This document shows positions 1 to 12,060 of a stretch of DNA of 64,000 bases, in pieces. The translations under genes and the position numbers were made by a program. Where the stretch lies: the NCBI GenBank assembly GCA_036898135.1, contig CM072511.1, forward strand, positions 161,312,814 through 161,376,813, given 5' to 3'. This DNA comes from Oncomelania hupensis (Eukaryota > Mollusca > Gastropoda > Littorinimorpha > Pomatiopsidae). The notes under the pieces were generated by a model. It was not told where the DNA came from. It did not search any database and was given only the letters and a program-made list of their open reading frames with translations. Position 1 is the first letter of the stretch; the number at the start of each line of letters is the position of its first letter.

Positions 1-785
1 CACTCCCATGCACTAAAAGAACACTCCTGTGTACTCTTAGAAAAAAAGTGGCTGGCTGGAAAACACTGGGTGGCTAATACACAAACCCATTTCCTGCATA
101 AAAAGCAAGGTTAGTCACCCATTTCAAGGCTTATACCTCCGCACGAAGATACACACAAACATACCTAAAGACACGCTAGCACCCATCAATCATTATATTC
201 TCTCTCTCTCTCTTTCTCTCTCTCTTTTTCTGTCACACACGCACACACACACACACACACAACTACGAAGACACGCACACAGACACATACACTCGCACAC
301 ATCACCCACTCTCTCTCTCCACACACACACACACACAGAACCAGAGAGACCGACAGACAGAGACAGACAGACAGTGGGACAGAGTTTAGCTGTTTGGCCT
401 GTTCACCCACCCTCAACTCCACCCACCCACCGCTCACCTCTGTGAACCTCCTCACTCCCCCAACGCTCCTAATTCCCTTCTTCCCCAGCGCCCTGCCTCA
501 GCCCCCTCCCACGACATTTTGCTTCTTGTCCACACGTTTGGTGGCTTACAAGGCGGACGATATCTGCCGGAGGAAGGTAAGCCCTCGGATTAGCCTTGTT
601 GTCGCATTTCGCACGCTGTTGCTGCAGAGGTCACCTCGCTCTGTGGAACCAGGGACCCCCGGCTGGAATTGCAGGCAAAGACACTCCAACCTCAGACTTG
701 AACATTCTAGACCCGCAACTAACGTCTTGCGCAACAGATGCTTCGCTTACTAAGGAATAACGCTTCATACTCCCTCAGGCCCCAA
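1..785. other. No gene seen; low-complexity flank
   Basis: Positions 199-375 are (CT)n, (CA)n and (GACA)n microsatellite. The rest is apparently unique sequence with short open frames lacking any recognisable domain. I see no gene. Confidence 0.5.
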
Positions 786-1255
786 TTCCAAGGCTTTGTT
801 TACATTTAATAAAAGCGGATATAGCCCAAAATTCTCATTGTGTTTACGTCAAACGATGACGAAGCGGGGTTTTGTGGCTCAAACCAAGCGCTGCAGTTTG
901 AATTTTTAATTTCGGTTCTGAAAGGGATTTTTTTGTCCTCTGTTTTTAACGGCACAGTCGGTACTTTGACTTTATTTCTGAGTGAAACATGCGGCTTAAA
1001 AATGTGCGTCTTCGGTGTCTGGGGTGTGATAGGGTCTATTTTTAAAATACCCCCCCCCCCACCCCCCCAAAAAAAGGAACTTACGAGCAATTATTTTTAC
1101 GGGTTTTGTCTCTTACCGGCTTTGCTGGCTGCTATTTTTAGCTCCAGAATGTTGACTGGCTTACCATCAGCTGTTGCTATTAATAGGCACAGAATTACGG
1201 AATTTATTCATTTAAAAAACAACTATATTTTCAGAAGGCAGAAAAGAAATCAAGT
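786..1255 (+). repeat. Dispersed repeat R6, copy 1
   Basis: This segment aligns by eye over its whole length with 42165-43050. Shared blocks include the start (GGCTTTGTTTAC), the middle (TTTTTAACGG) and the end (GCTCCAGAATGTTG). No coding motif is visible. The class is unknown; an old DNA transposon or retroposon fragment is possible. Confidence 0.65.
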
Positions 1256-1302
1256 TTGATCATTTCGATTTTTAGACTGACTGCATCCAATACCATCAAC
1301 TG

Positions 1303-1306
1303 ACCA

Positions 1307-1380
<74 letters not shown>

Positions 1381-1488
1381 ACATCCTCCTCCTCCTCCTC
1401 CTCCTCATCATCATCATCATCATCAACATCCTCATCATCATCATTATCATCATTATTCATCATTATCATCATCAGTATCATCATTATT

Positions 1489-1531
<43 letters not shown>

Positions 1532-1639
1532 ACATCCTCCTCCTCCTCATCATCATCATCATCATCATCATCAACATCCTCCTCATCATCATTATTCATC
1601 ATTATCATCATCAGTATCATCATTATTATCATCATCATT

Positions 1640-1674
<35 letters not shown>

Positions 1675-1720
1675 TATTATCATCATCATCATCATTATTA
1701 TCATCATCATCATCATCATT

Positions 1721-1755
<35 letters not shown>

Positions 1756-1822
1756 TATTATCATCATCATCATCATTATTATCATCATCATCATCATTAT
1801 TATCATCATCAGTATCATCATT

Positions 1823-1874
<52 letters not shown>

Positions 1875-1883
1875 ACATCCTCC

Positions 1884-1916
<33 letters not shown>

Positions 1917-1982
1917 ACATCCTCCTCCTCATCATTATTCATCATTATCATCATCAGTATAATCATTATTATCATCATCATT

Positions 1983-2017
<35 letters not shown>

Positions 2018-2066
2018 TATTATCATCATCATCATCATTATTATCATCATCATCATCATCATCATT

Positions 2067-2104
<38 letters not shown>

Positions 2105-2171
2105 TATTATCATCATCATCATCATTATTATCATCATCATCATCATTATTATCATCATCAGTATCATCATT

Positions 2172-2211
<40 letters not shown>

Positions 2212-2356
2212 GACTGACTGCATCCAATACCATCAACTGACCTGAAGACGGCGCTATACAAGACCACATCATCATCATCATCATCATCATCAACATCCTC
2301 CTCATCATCATTATCATCATCATCATTATCATCATTATTATCATTATTATCATCAC

Positions 2357-2406
<50 letters not shown>

Positions 2407-2509
2407 ACATCCTCCTCCTCATCATTATCATCATCATTATCATCATTATCATCATCACCATCATCATCATCATCACCATAATCAGCATCATCATCATCAT
2501 CATCACCAA
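1303..2509 (+). repeat. (ATC)n microsatellite block with higher-order duplication
   Basis: About 1.2 kb of ATC/ATT/CTC triplets. A ~55-bp unique piece at 2210-2266 interrupts it and repeats the sequence just before the block (1274-1302). Segments 1577-1840 and 1920-2190 carry the same order of variant triplets, so the array grew by a ~343-bp duplication as well as by slippage. Long poly-Met, poly-Asp and poly-Ser frames here are artefacts. Confidence 0.95.
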
Positions 2510-2751
2510 GTACTAAGGGCTAGAGGCAGAAAAAGTGTGGGGCTTAAAGCGTTGTGTTGTTTCTCCAGGAACAAAATGTACTCAGCTCAATCACGGTCAA
2601 GATGCCAGTATGGCTGTAATTTTAAGCCAGCCTTTCCAATGGTTTTGGCTTCCATTCTTGTACCTGCCCCCTGCACTGGATTGTTTTTTGGCCTATCACG
2701 CAACAGACACGATACGAAGAAGTCACCTCTTTAAGCTTGTTGAAATTTCAA
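2510..2751. other. No gene seen
   Basis: Short unique spacer between the ATC block and a solo LTR, with no recognisable coding domain. Confidence 0.4.
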
Positions 2752-3334
2752 TGTTACGTTTGAGACGCGCACGATAGATCCGATCATTTTATTTTGCAAA
2801 CCATGCAATAACAGAGTGTATTTACCTTTGATTTGATTTGTCCTTAATGTGTATAATTTTTGTCGGTCGATATAATTGCTGAGAATTTTCTAGAATTACT
2901 TGTTTACTATCGACCGAAGCTTCATGATAAATCTAGTAATAGCTAAGCGATTTTTATATCCTAAATAAGGTTATATGACGTAAGCCAGTGCATAGTTCCG
3001 ATGACGCGTTTAAATTTGATTGGGTGTTATTGTGTCATGCTGGAATGTTCAAACCTTTTCTCATTGCAGAGAGGCGATACAAGTAACAAGCTGTCTCATT
3101 GTGGAAACAGTTATTGATTTATGATGATTTTTGATGATGATCTTTGAAGTGATTTTCCGAAAGCGATCTTGTATGCAGTTGTTGATGTATGCTAAAGTTG
3201 GTAAACTCCATACGACGACTCCTGCCTTGTTACTGAGTGAACAGGTTGCGTGGATAAACCAATCTGAGTTACACTTATCAAGATTCAAGCATCGGGGCTG
3301 AATCAATCATTGATAAAATAACAACCGCGTAACA
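2752..3334 (+). mobile_element. Solo LTR, family LTR1 (diverged copy)
   Basis: Starts TGTTACG and ends GCGTAACA, the same TG...CA ends as the other LTR1 copies. It shares their landmarks: CGCGCACGATAGATC near the 5' end, ATGACGTAA, TGTATGCAGTTGTTGATG, and GGGGCTGAATCAA near the 3' end. Flanks are TTCAA and TTCAG, a 4-of-5 match to a 5-bp target duplication. No internal gag/pol sequence follows, so this is a solo LTR and older than the copies at 8065 and 26524. Confidence 0.8.
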
Positions 3335-3703
3335 TTCAGCATTAGCTATGGCAACAAAAGATCATCTCGTTAAGCAAAAACTACTTCCATCAGACATCCA
3401 CATCTAATCTTTGATTTAATATTCTGTTCAGTTAAAGCCTGGTTTGCTTGTTGACTGTTAAAAAAAGTAATATTATGAAAAAATAATAGCTTTTTTTATG
3501 TTTCAAATATAACACACACAATTCTCAAAATCAGTGCAAATGACCTGGTAATGTAAGAAACAAAAATGTTCATAATATACTTTTTTAAAAAAGAGCTTAT
3601 TTAATGCTTAGGGTGCATAAAGAGCAATAAAAAAAGTATTTTGAAAATGAGGGACCTAATTCAAGACAGGATTTGAGATTCTTTAAAATAGCATACATTT
3701 TAA
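3335..3703. other. AT-rich spacer, no gene seen
   Basis: AT-rich sequence with A and T runs. No coding or RNA feature recognised. Confidence 0.4.
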
Positions 3704-4097
3704 TAATAATAATTATACAGGACGCTATACGCGCCTTTCCCCAAATCATTCAGGCTCAAAGCGCGGCGATCTATACCAACATACACGCTCATCTGTCTCA
3801 TCCACCCTCACACACACCAAATACACATCCATCACTCACACAGGTGGTGTAAAGGCAGGGAAATCGCTATTAGAAGACGGAAAGAAAATCGAATTTTTAT
3901 TTTTGAAATTTTTATATTGACTGCGTCCTGTACCGTTATTGAAGGGAGGGAGGAAACCGGAGTTCCCGGAGAAAACCCTCGGTGACCTCAATAGTCTCGT
4001 ACCTAAGTCACATACGTTCGCCCCTTGCGGGAATCGAACCCGCGACCTTCGGCATAGGAAACCGGCGACTTATCCACTGCGCCACGAGGCCACCCCT
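3704..4097 (-). mobile_element. tRNA-derived SINE, family S1
   Basis: Read on the minus strand it opens with a tRNA-like head containing a pol III A box (TGGCGCAGTGG, 4074-4084) and B box (GGTTCGATTCC, 4030-4040). A ~300-bp unrelated body follows, ending in a (TTA)n tail at 3704-3717. A nearly identical copy lies at 41338-41735. The extended body and the microsatellite tail mark it as a SINE, not a tRNA gene. Confidence 0.88.
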
Positions 4098-4231
4098 ATT
4101 ACAAGGAATAGGGTGAGTGGGAGAATGGTAATGCACTCAAAAAGCGCATAATTTAAGAGAAAAGAGAGGGGCTGAGACTTTGCGGCGTAGAACTGCCATT
4201 TCCCCTATCTTTTGCCTTAGTCCAAAATTAG

Positions 4232-4540
4232 TCTCAAAACGCGGCGATGTGTAACCAACATACATGCTCACATGTTACAGACACTCCTATATACACAACA
4301 CACGCCCATTCGTCCCTCAAACCTGTGGTGTAAAGGCATGTCGCTATTAGATGACGGACAGGAAAACAAAGTTTTATTTTTAAAATTTTACAGACAGGCT
4401 ACATCCAATACGATTATTGAAGAGAGGGAAGAAACCGGAGTACCCGGAGAAAGCCCTCGGTGACCTGGAAGTCTCGCACCTAAGTCACATAAGTTCGTCC
4501 CCTTTGGGGTTCGAACCGCCGACCTTCGGCATAGGAACCC
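4232..4540 (-). mobile_element. tRNA-derived SINE, family S1 (diverged copy)
   Basis: Same order of blocks as the S1 copy just upstream: GCGGCGAT, GGTGTAAAGGCA, GAAACCGGAGTACCCGGAGA, then a damaged tRNA-like head with a recognisable B box near 4507-4520. The A-box end is lost. The two S1 copies are adjacent in the same orientation but clearly differ in age. Confidence 0.8.
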
Positions 4541-5091
4541 AACTCGCTATCAAGATCGGGGCTAAATCTCAAACTGAATTAATGTTTATTTCACACAGAA
4601 TTGACCCTGGGACCTAGGACTACACGTGCTTTAAGATGCATTTGCTGTTGGGAGAAAATCATATGCACAAACTTAGTTTGTCGACGCGAACTTAAAACTT
4701 AGTTCGTTAACCCACAAAAACGGAATCGTACATACCGGTGTTTTCTAGATGCATCTACGAGTATTTATGTGACAGTCGTGGCCACTGAGAATGACTGGAT
4801 TCGTTTGCTGACTGCCTATTCACAATCACGTGCGGGGCTTGTATGGGTCTGTTTTATCATGAGACCAACTTGTTTGGGTAGGTCGGCAGTCGTTTTGGCC
4901 CAGTCCTGATTTGCCTGTTTTAGGTAGGCCATTAGTCTCGCCTGAGCTGGAATACCGGCAAGCGGTATTTGTGTGCTGCTTGCGTACTTGGTATTCCAAC
5001 AGTGGTAGTTATTAGGCCATCTTTCACTCCTATGTATATCGGCACTGGCACCTCTGCTTTGGCCTTTCATGACCCTATGGAATGGGAGTGG

Positions 5092-5135
<44 letters not shown>

Positions 5136-5439
5136 CATTGGGGCCTTTAGTGCTGTTTGTGTTTTAGTCGAACAATCGAGAAAGTGGGGGTGGTTGTAGT
5201 GGTGACCGTTTTTGAGAGTATTCACTGTGGATAACTAGCCTTGCTTTTTGTCCTATGAGAGTTACGAACTATAAAGCAACACCAGGGCATGACGGTTTAT
5301 TCTTGCTACATGCGTTTAAACTGAAGTCCTATCATCCACGAGAGCGGCTTAAGGTTAAAAGGTTAGACTGAACTTTATTCAAAGGAAGTTGCAGGTGCTC
5401 AAGGCAAAATTACACCAATATGAAGTTTATGTCATTAAC
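4541..5439. other. No gene seen; contains (GA)n
   Basis: Mostly unique sequence with a (GA)n tract at 5095-5132. Open frames are short and partly made of the GA repeat. Nothing recognised. Confidence 0.45.
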
Positions 5440-5444
5440 GTTGG

Positions 5445-7009
5445 TGTCACGTGGGGTTTATGGGCTCTGCACAATGGAATTATGGACCCTCACGTTTATT
5501 CGGTGGGAACTGCTAGTAAGTCACCCTATGAATTACTTTAATAAATTTATTTGTTTAGCTCGTTCTGTGTTAAGGTTGGGGTACAGCAATAGATAGAAAA
5601 ATGGTAAAAGATTACTGTCACACTAGCTTTCACACGGCTATGAATCCTATGTAGACCAGCCACTTGATAACAGTTAAAATCACACATTTATTTCTTCTAC
5701 TCTATACAAGATTCTCTAAGTACTAATCTAACTTAAAAAGTCTCTTTCAATGCTAATAGTTCGATCGCTGATAGTCTAGGCAGCTGTTTTTCTTCCTCGG
5801 GCACTTGCTATAATATTTCATGTAGATTTGGACTACTGTGGTCCGTTTTACAGTTTCTGAAGAGTTGGACTACTGTGGTCCTGCTATGATCAGTTTAAGT
5901 GCACCTTCGTGTTATGCACTTAACTCATGAGTGGGGGTTCGAAGTCCTTCTGTGAGGTAGCTTCTGGTCCACCTGTGTCGTTGTGTAGTTGGGTTCCCTT
6001 GCCACGCTGTGGGGTCTGACAGGGTGTTTTACCGGGTCGCTCGTTCCGTCTTGTGCGGTAGAGGTTCCTCAACCAACTAGTCGTTTCTGTGGAGTGGGGT
6101 GCACAGGATAGCTCGGGATAGCTCGGGATAGCTCGCCTGCTCGTCTGTAATATAAGAGACGAAATTCTGCACAACCCTGAATAATCGGTTTGTGCAGAGC
6201 GTCTCACTGAAAGCCAAGTAGCCCTCAGTGATAGCTCCACATCTCTATACATAAGCGACGAACATTCTGCTACTTCCGGGTTCCACTGGAATCTCACTCT
6301 AAATTCCTATACATACATAAATATAAATCGTGGCTAACTATACACATACAGAATTAATAATATTATAAACATTCCGTGGTACAGCCACTGGTCTGCAAAC
6401 ATACATATAAGTTAAACAACAGTGGTTCCGTACGGGATACAACATGGCGGCGTAACCGGTCGTGTTTCGCCTCGTGGTCGGCTCTTCCACATGGTCACGC
6501 AAATTCGGATTAATAATTCACATTTATGCATAGCAAATTCCACAAACATAATTTCAACAATAATATAAATATATCACGATGAAACAGAAGGGTGTTCATT
6601 TACCTGTTTGACAAGTTCAGGCCCGTGGTGGCTTGATAGAATTCTAAGATTCTAACGTCCTGCTTCCTGGTCTATGAGTGAAGAGATTTCTCTGTCAGCT
6701 TTCTAGCTGTTAACACTTCGGTGTATTCCTCCCAACTGACCAAAGATAAGCTAGGTTTGGACCCAGTCAAACTGGCTCGAACCGCTTTGCGTAAGCTCCC
6801 ATTGGTTAAAATGTTTACGACTCTCGTAATTACGATGATGTCATGGCCTCAGCCAGCGTCAACTATCACTGTGTGTATGATCGGCAGTATGCTACCGCTA
6901 CGCTTGATTACTTTCATCGTCTGCTCCTAACTTTGAAATTCTAATATTATATATACTAACCAAGCTAAATATTAAAATAAGCAGAGTTAATACTAGCCAG
7001 TTCGTGACA
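5445..7009 (-). mobile_element. Solo LTR, family LTR2
   Basis: About 1,565 bp with ends TGTCACG...CGTGACA and a perfect 5-bp target duplication GTTGG (5440-5444 and 7010-7014). The reverse complement aligns along its length with 37491-39030. No polyprotein follows, so it is a solo LTR. Weak open frames inside (5920-6297, 6721-6930) have no known domain. A YY1-like motif (ATGGCGGC) at 6444-6451 has a counterpart in the second copy. Confidence 0.9.
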
Positions 7010-7049
7010 GTTGGTACGATTATAAAAAAAAACCAAGTCTTCCTTAACT

Positions 7050-8028
7050 GTTAATTCTTTGGACACATGCCCAGTCTTCAGTAGACTCATTACCATCCAT
7101 CTGAGGCGAACCCCTTTCAACATCACCATCATTCAGGCGTATGCCATAACAATAGACTATGATGACAGCAAAGTCGAGGATTGTTATGCAGGCTGTCCTT
7201 GACCAAGTGACGAAGAAGGACATAGTGCAAGGCGACTGGAATGCCAAGGTTGGCCAAGATGCGCACCACAACTGGGGAAAAACATGTGGACCCACTGCAG
7301 ACAAACGACAGAGGTCTGAGACTCTTGGAGTTTGCCAGATACAGCAATCTGATACTGGCAAACACGCTTGGTCCCCATAACAAATCCAGACGATGGACCT
7401 GTCACAGTCCCAGCGGGAGCATCATAACCAGATTGACTACATAATGGTCAAGAAACGCTTAAGATCAAGCATCAACATTGGCAGGAAACGCACTTTTCCA
7501 GGAGCAGACATCAGATGATCAGTGGATCACACCTTAACTTTTGGACCTGTGTGACAAACGAAGAAAGATGAAAAAGATAAAGGAAACACCTCACCGGGAG
7601 CTGATGCCTACCAAAAAATCAACAATAACATTCGAAAAGGCATGCGCACAGCAGAGGAGAACTGGACAGAAACTCAATGCCAGGAAACAGAGAACAGTCT
7701 GAACAAGAACAACAGCAAGAAAGCTTACCGGATTGTGAAGTGGCTGATAAGTGTTAAACAATCCAAGGTCTCTACGATCCAAATAAAGTCTGGCCTAGGC
7801 CTTATAGAAGAACAAGAAATCTTGGACAGATGGAATGGACATAATACTGCTCTAACCTTTGTAACCACGTACCAAACGGAGACACATCAATTCTAGCATG
7901 TCCCTAGAACAGAGAAGAAGAAGAAATTCTCCCAATTCTCCGAGAAGTTGAGGCAGCAGTGCAATCGCTGAAGAGGGGGAAGTCGGCGGGAGTGGACAGC
8001 ACACTCGCAGAATTGCTTCAAGCAGGAC
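7050..8028 (+). pseudogene. RTE-like LINE, older copy, endonuclease half (broken)
   Basis: Degenerate 5' part of an APE-type non-LTR retrotransposon. The endonuclease is recognisable in mixed frames: PFNITIIQAYA near 7105-7140, the GDWNAKVGQD motif at 7228-7257, and LLEFARYSNLILANTLGPH near 7326-7380 in another frame. NQIDYIMV follows near 7425-7447. The start of the RT region (LKRGKSAGVDS, near 7968-8000) ends abruptly at about 8028 and resumes at 8985. Frameshifts and stops make it non-functional. The APE endonuclease would nick target DNA for target-primed reverse transcription. Confidence 0.85.
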
Positions 8029-8984
8029 GAAGTTCGACAGACTATCACACAAGCCATTGGACAATGTTACGTTGAAACGCGAAGGATAGTATGTCTGAAA
8101 CGCGCACGATAGATCTAATCGTTTCGCTTTGCAAAGTTTTCAATAATAGAGTGTATTTACCTTTGATTTGAGTTTGCATTGTTGTTAGAAGAAGCTTTGT
8201 ATAACGTTGATAGTTTTCGTTAGTCGATATTATTGGATAATTCTATAGATTTGCTTGTTTACTGTCGATCGAAGCTTCTTGATGGGTGTAGATATTTGAG
8301 AACATTCTTGGACAGAAAGGAAAGTTGTATGACGTAAAACAGTGATGACGAAGTTAATTTTGATTGGTTGTGGTGCGTTACGCTGGAGTGTCCTACATTG
8401 TTCTGGAGTATAGAGAGACTATATATGTGCCGCACTGTTTCAAAAAAGAGTAGTGTTGTAAAAGTTGAGGAAGAAAAAGTGAAAAGGCGATTGTATGCAG
8501 TTGTTGATGTACGCTGAATAAAGTTTGAAAACTTTATACGCCGACTCCGTGCCTTGTTGCTGATTGAACGGGTTGCGTGGATAAACGAATCCGAGTTACA
8601 CTTTATCAGGACTTCAGCATTGGGGCTGAATCAACTACTGATAGAAAAACACCAACATCAAACGAGTGTAACAGACAACACGATGACCTGCTCACAGTGG
8701 TGAAGAAACGGAAACTCCGATGGCATGGCCACGTCACCAGATCATCAGGCCTTGCAAAGACCATTCTGCAAGGCACAGTGCAAGGAGGTAGAAGAAGAGG
8801 GAGACCGAAAAAGAGGTGGGATGACAACATTCGAGAATGGACTGGTTTGACACTGAGCGAAGCCATCGGGGCTGCTGAGGACAGAGAAAGATGGAGTATG
8901 CTGGTTAAACGATCATCTGTGGTGCCCCTACGACCTCCGGGTTACGGGACAGGATAGGATAGGATAGGATAGGATAGGATAGGA
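8029..8984 (+). mobile_element. 5'-truncated RTE-like LINE nested in an older copy
   Basis: A 3' fragment of the same LINE family, inserted between two codons of the older copy (AELLQAG | GEALTIICN). Its own coding part is split by a solo LTR: EVRQTITQAIGQ before 8060, then HDDLLTVVKKRKLRW onwards from 8679. The remaining C-terminal tail (LAKTILQGTVQGGRRRGRP) is open to about 8957. It ends in an (ATAGG)n tail at 8950-8983, typical of this family here. The target duplication is short (AGGA or similar) and ambiguous with the tail. Confidence 0.88.
8065..8673 (+). mobile_element. Solo LTR, family LTR1, with perfect target duplication
   Basis: 609 bp, starting TGTTACG and ending GTGTAACA, flanked by GACAA at 8060-8064 and 8674-8678. 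Removing it and one GACAA restores a LINE sequence (GCCATTGGACAACACGATG) that is uninterrupted in other copies, for example at 48580-48600. LTR promoter landmarks are a CRE-like TGACGTAA near 8331, an ATTGG box near 8360, a TATA box at 8420-8426 and the AATAAA signal at 8517-8522. No internal domain is present. Confidence 0.96.
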
Positions 8985-10318
8985 GGAGAAGCCCTCACCA
9001 TTATCTGTAACAAGATCTGTCCTACATCATGGACCCAGTCGCTTGTCATCACTTTTCCCAATAAAAAGGGTAACCTTCAGTAGTGTGAAAATTACCGTAC
9101 CATCAGACTCATCAGCCATCCCAGCAAGGTCCTCCAGAAAATAATACTTAACAGGTTGAAACCCCAAGCTGAACAAATCATAGCTGAAGAACAAGCAGGA
9201 TTCAGAGCAGGACAAAGTACAACTGGACAGATTTTCAACCTCATAATTATATGCGAGAACTACCTACAGCACCAACAACATCTATATCAAGTATTTATAG
9301 ACTTCAAGAAAGCGTTTGACCGAGTCTAGCATGCAGCTCTGTAGGCAACCGTGAGAGTGTAAAACATCCGCCCTAACATTATTGAAATCATCAATAGCCT
9401 GTATGATAAGGCTACCAGTGCAGTCCTCCACAACAACTCCATCGAGAATCGGTTCAGAACAACAATCGGCGTCTGTCAAAGATGCCTACTCTCTCCACCA
9501 CTCTTCAACATCTTCCTAGAGCGCATCATGTCAGATGCAACTGCAGATCACGAAGGTACAGTCAGCATAGAGGCTAGAGCAATCTCTAACCTTCGTTTTG
9601 CGGATGACATTGATGGATTGGCTGGAGAGGAACAAGAACTTGAACAGCTAGCACAAAGGTTTAACACCACTTCTAGAGAATGGAAATAGGTGCAGAGAAG
9701 ATCGAAATGACGACCAACAGCACCAATGGCTTCAACACGGACATCAGTCCCGACAAGAAGACCGCTCCTTGTTCGCACAAACAACTGCTGCCCTGACAAG
9801 GTTTAAACCCATTTGGAAAGACAGGACCATCAATCTACATTCCAAGGTAAGGCTGCTGCGCTCCTTTGTCATTTCAATCTTCCTATACGCTTGCAAAAGA
9901 TGGATCCTCGCAGCAGATCTGCAACGAAGAATACAAATCATGGATATGAGGTGCTACAGAAGACTTCTGGCCATTTCCTATACCCAGCACATCACCAACA
10001 ACGAAGTCCGGCAAACCATCACACATGCCATTGGACAACACGATGACATGCTCACAGGAGTGAAGAAACGAAAACTCCGATGATGTGGCCACGTCACCAG
10101 AGCATCAGGCCTTGCAAAACCATCCTGCAAGGCACAGTGCAAGGAGGCAGAAGAAGAGGGAGACATAAAAAGAGGTGGGAGGACAACATTGGAGAATGGA
10201 CTGGCTTGACATTGAGCGAAGCCATTAGGGTTGCTGAGGACAGAGTAAGATGAAGTACGCTAATTACACGATTATCTGTGGTGCCCCGACGACCTTCGAG
10301 TTACGAGATAGGATAGGC
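8985..10318 (+). pseudogene. RTE-like LINE, older copy, reverse transcriptase half (broken)
   Basis: Continuation of the element begun at about 7050. RT motifs are readable: EEQAGFRAGQSTTGQIFNL (~9188-9240), VFIDFKKAFDRV (motif A, ~9291-9326), and LRFADDIDGLAGEEQE (motif C, ~9592-9640). The C-terminal part follows (RRLLAISYTQHITNNEVRQT, ~9960-10020; VKKRKLR near 10060). In-frame stops occur near 9077 and 9327 and frameshifts after about 9690. It ends in a short ATAGG tail near 10305-10318. Confidence 0.88.
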
Positions 10319-12060
10319 CTTAGAGAATGTACTGGACCTACAGATACCGCCGTAGCAGTGTGTGGGTGTGCGTGTGTGCGCGTGTGTCCATTTCCTTTCC
10401 TGTGTTTTGGGGAGTAGGCTATTGCTGCTGCCAAGAGTGAGCGGGACTATTGGTGACGACGTCATACACTATTCAGTTTACATCATGAAACGGTGACATC
10501 ATCTTCAAAAACTCCTTCTCTACTTCCATTCTTCAATTGCATTTTTTTTTAAATTTTTTTTTCTCGCTTTATCTCTTTCAGACATCTCAACCCAGCACCT
10601 CACTTCCCCTATCCCCCCTCCCCCCTCCCCCGCCCCCCTTTATTCCTCATCCCAAACTTCACATTTTCCCTCTTTCTTCTTTCACTTATCTCTCAAAGTC
10701 ACGACTTCATATTTTATGTGTAATCCCCTCTCCCTCCAACCTCTCCCCCCCCCCTTATCTCTCTCCCCTCCATTCCACAACCATGCTCTCCGTCATTCCT
10801 TCATATCCTGGAAACATATTCCAAGCTTTCTTGAACTCTGAGGGCAGGTTTATGTTCCCAGAGCTCTGTTCCCCTGCCCCATGTCCCCCCCCATCTTTGT
10901 GTTCCCGCAACTCTATGAATTCACAGCTCTACGTTCTTACAGCTCTATGTTCTTACAACTCTACGTTCTTACAGCTCTATGTTCTTACAGCTCTATGTTC
11001 TTACAGCTCTGCGTTACAATGGCTCTATGCTCCTACAGTTCCATGTTCCCTCAGCGTTATATGCCCACAACTCTGTGTTCCCACAGCAAACACATAGAAA
11101 AAAATAGAGCGGCTTGAACTTGTGGAAAGAGAACCGTGGGGATTTGAAGATAGGGGAACATACGGGTAGAGGGCTGTGGGAACATAGGCGCGACCTCCTC
11201 CTCTTTCATTCCTTCTTCCTCTTTTGTTCTAGTTCTTTCTCTTTTCTGACCTCCCTCCTGTTACCATCTACTCCTTGCCCCCCCCCTCCCTCCCTCAACC
11301 CAAAATGTTTTTCTTCTTCTCTTCTCCCCCACCCCACACACCTTCCCCTCAATCCCGAAAGGTCGGCTGTTTTTACCGTTTTTGGAATGGACCGATGGTG
11401 GAATGGACCATTGTGGAATGGACCATTGTGGAAAGCAATACGTCATCAGTTAAGAAACTTTCCGGGAGAAATCCAATGGGATCTGGACTTAACGGAACGC
11501 ATTCACTGCATGGTGATAGTCTCTTTCCCAGCTCCATCCTGCTATCCAAAGCAGTCGAATCAAGGGAGATTTTTAAAACAAAGTAAATTTGAAAAGAACT
11601 ATCATGAGGGAAAACCCAGTAACGAAGAATGCTAATAAAGTAGGCATTCAAACTAGTACTCCGTCAACGGACTAAAATGTTTGTTTGTTTGTTTTTTTCG
11701 CATTCGAATTTCGTAGTTAGGCTTTCTGTTAATAATTCAAATGCATAATCATAACATTAAAATCTTTAATTCATCTTACTGCAGTCTTCTACTTCTGGGA
11801 AGGACGGAGTAGGAAGGAACGAATGAACGAAGCTTTATGAAGCGCAAGAAGCATGACCACAGAACCTCAGAATGAAAAGATGGTCTGACACGCTGGAAAT
11901 GAGGTGCGAAGTCAAATCGCCGGCGCGGACTTTAGGGAGAACGAATGGCGCAAGATCAAGGTCAAATAGCGCCAGTCTATAAATAAACTTACGCGATATG
12001 TGCTCAGCCAATGGAAATGTGATCATTTTTCCTTTTCAGTAGGGATGCGAGGGAGCTTGA
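10319..12060. other. Pyrimidine-rich spacer with short tandem repeats, no gene seen
   Basis: Contains (TG)n at 10360-10388, long C/T-rich stretches (10540-10790, 11210-11350), a 16-bp minisatellite (annotated separately) and about three copies of a 16-17-bp unit (GGAATGGACCATTGT-like) at 11384-11432. Open frames here are built from the low-complexity sequence. Confidence 0.5.
10918..11090 (+). repeat. 16-bp minisatellite
   Basis: About ten imperfect copies of ACAGCTCTATGTTCTT. Copies are cleaner in the centre and degrade at the 3' end. Confidence 0.85.

Noticed and set aside
1250..2509. Long poly-Met, poly-Asp and Asn/Asp frames
   Set aside because: Pure translation of the ATC microsatellite. 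The same applies to frames in the arrays at 31556, 34824, 36000, 41621, 44154, 51350, 55038, 59472, 62698 and 63070.
4020..4097. tRNA gene on the minus strand (also at 41660-41736, 57299-57375 and 21365-21440)
   Set aside because: Good A and B boxes, but each is followed by the same long body and a microsatellite tail in several copies. They are SINE heads.
10537..11097. 186-codon plus-strand Ser/Pro-rich frame
   Set aside because: Made of C/T-rich low-complexity DNA and the 16-bp minisatellite.
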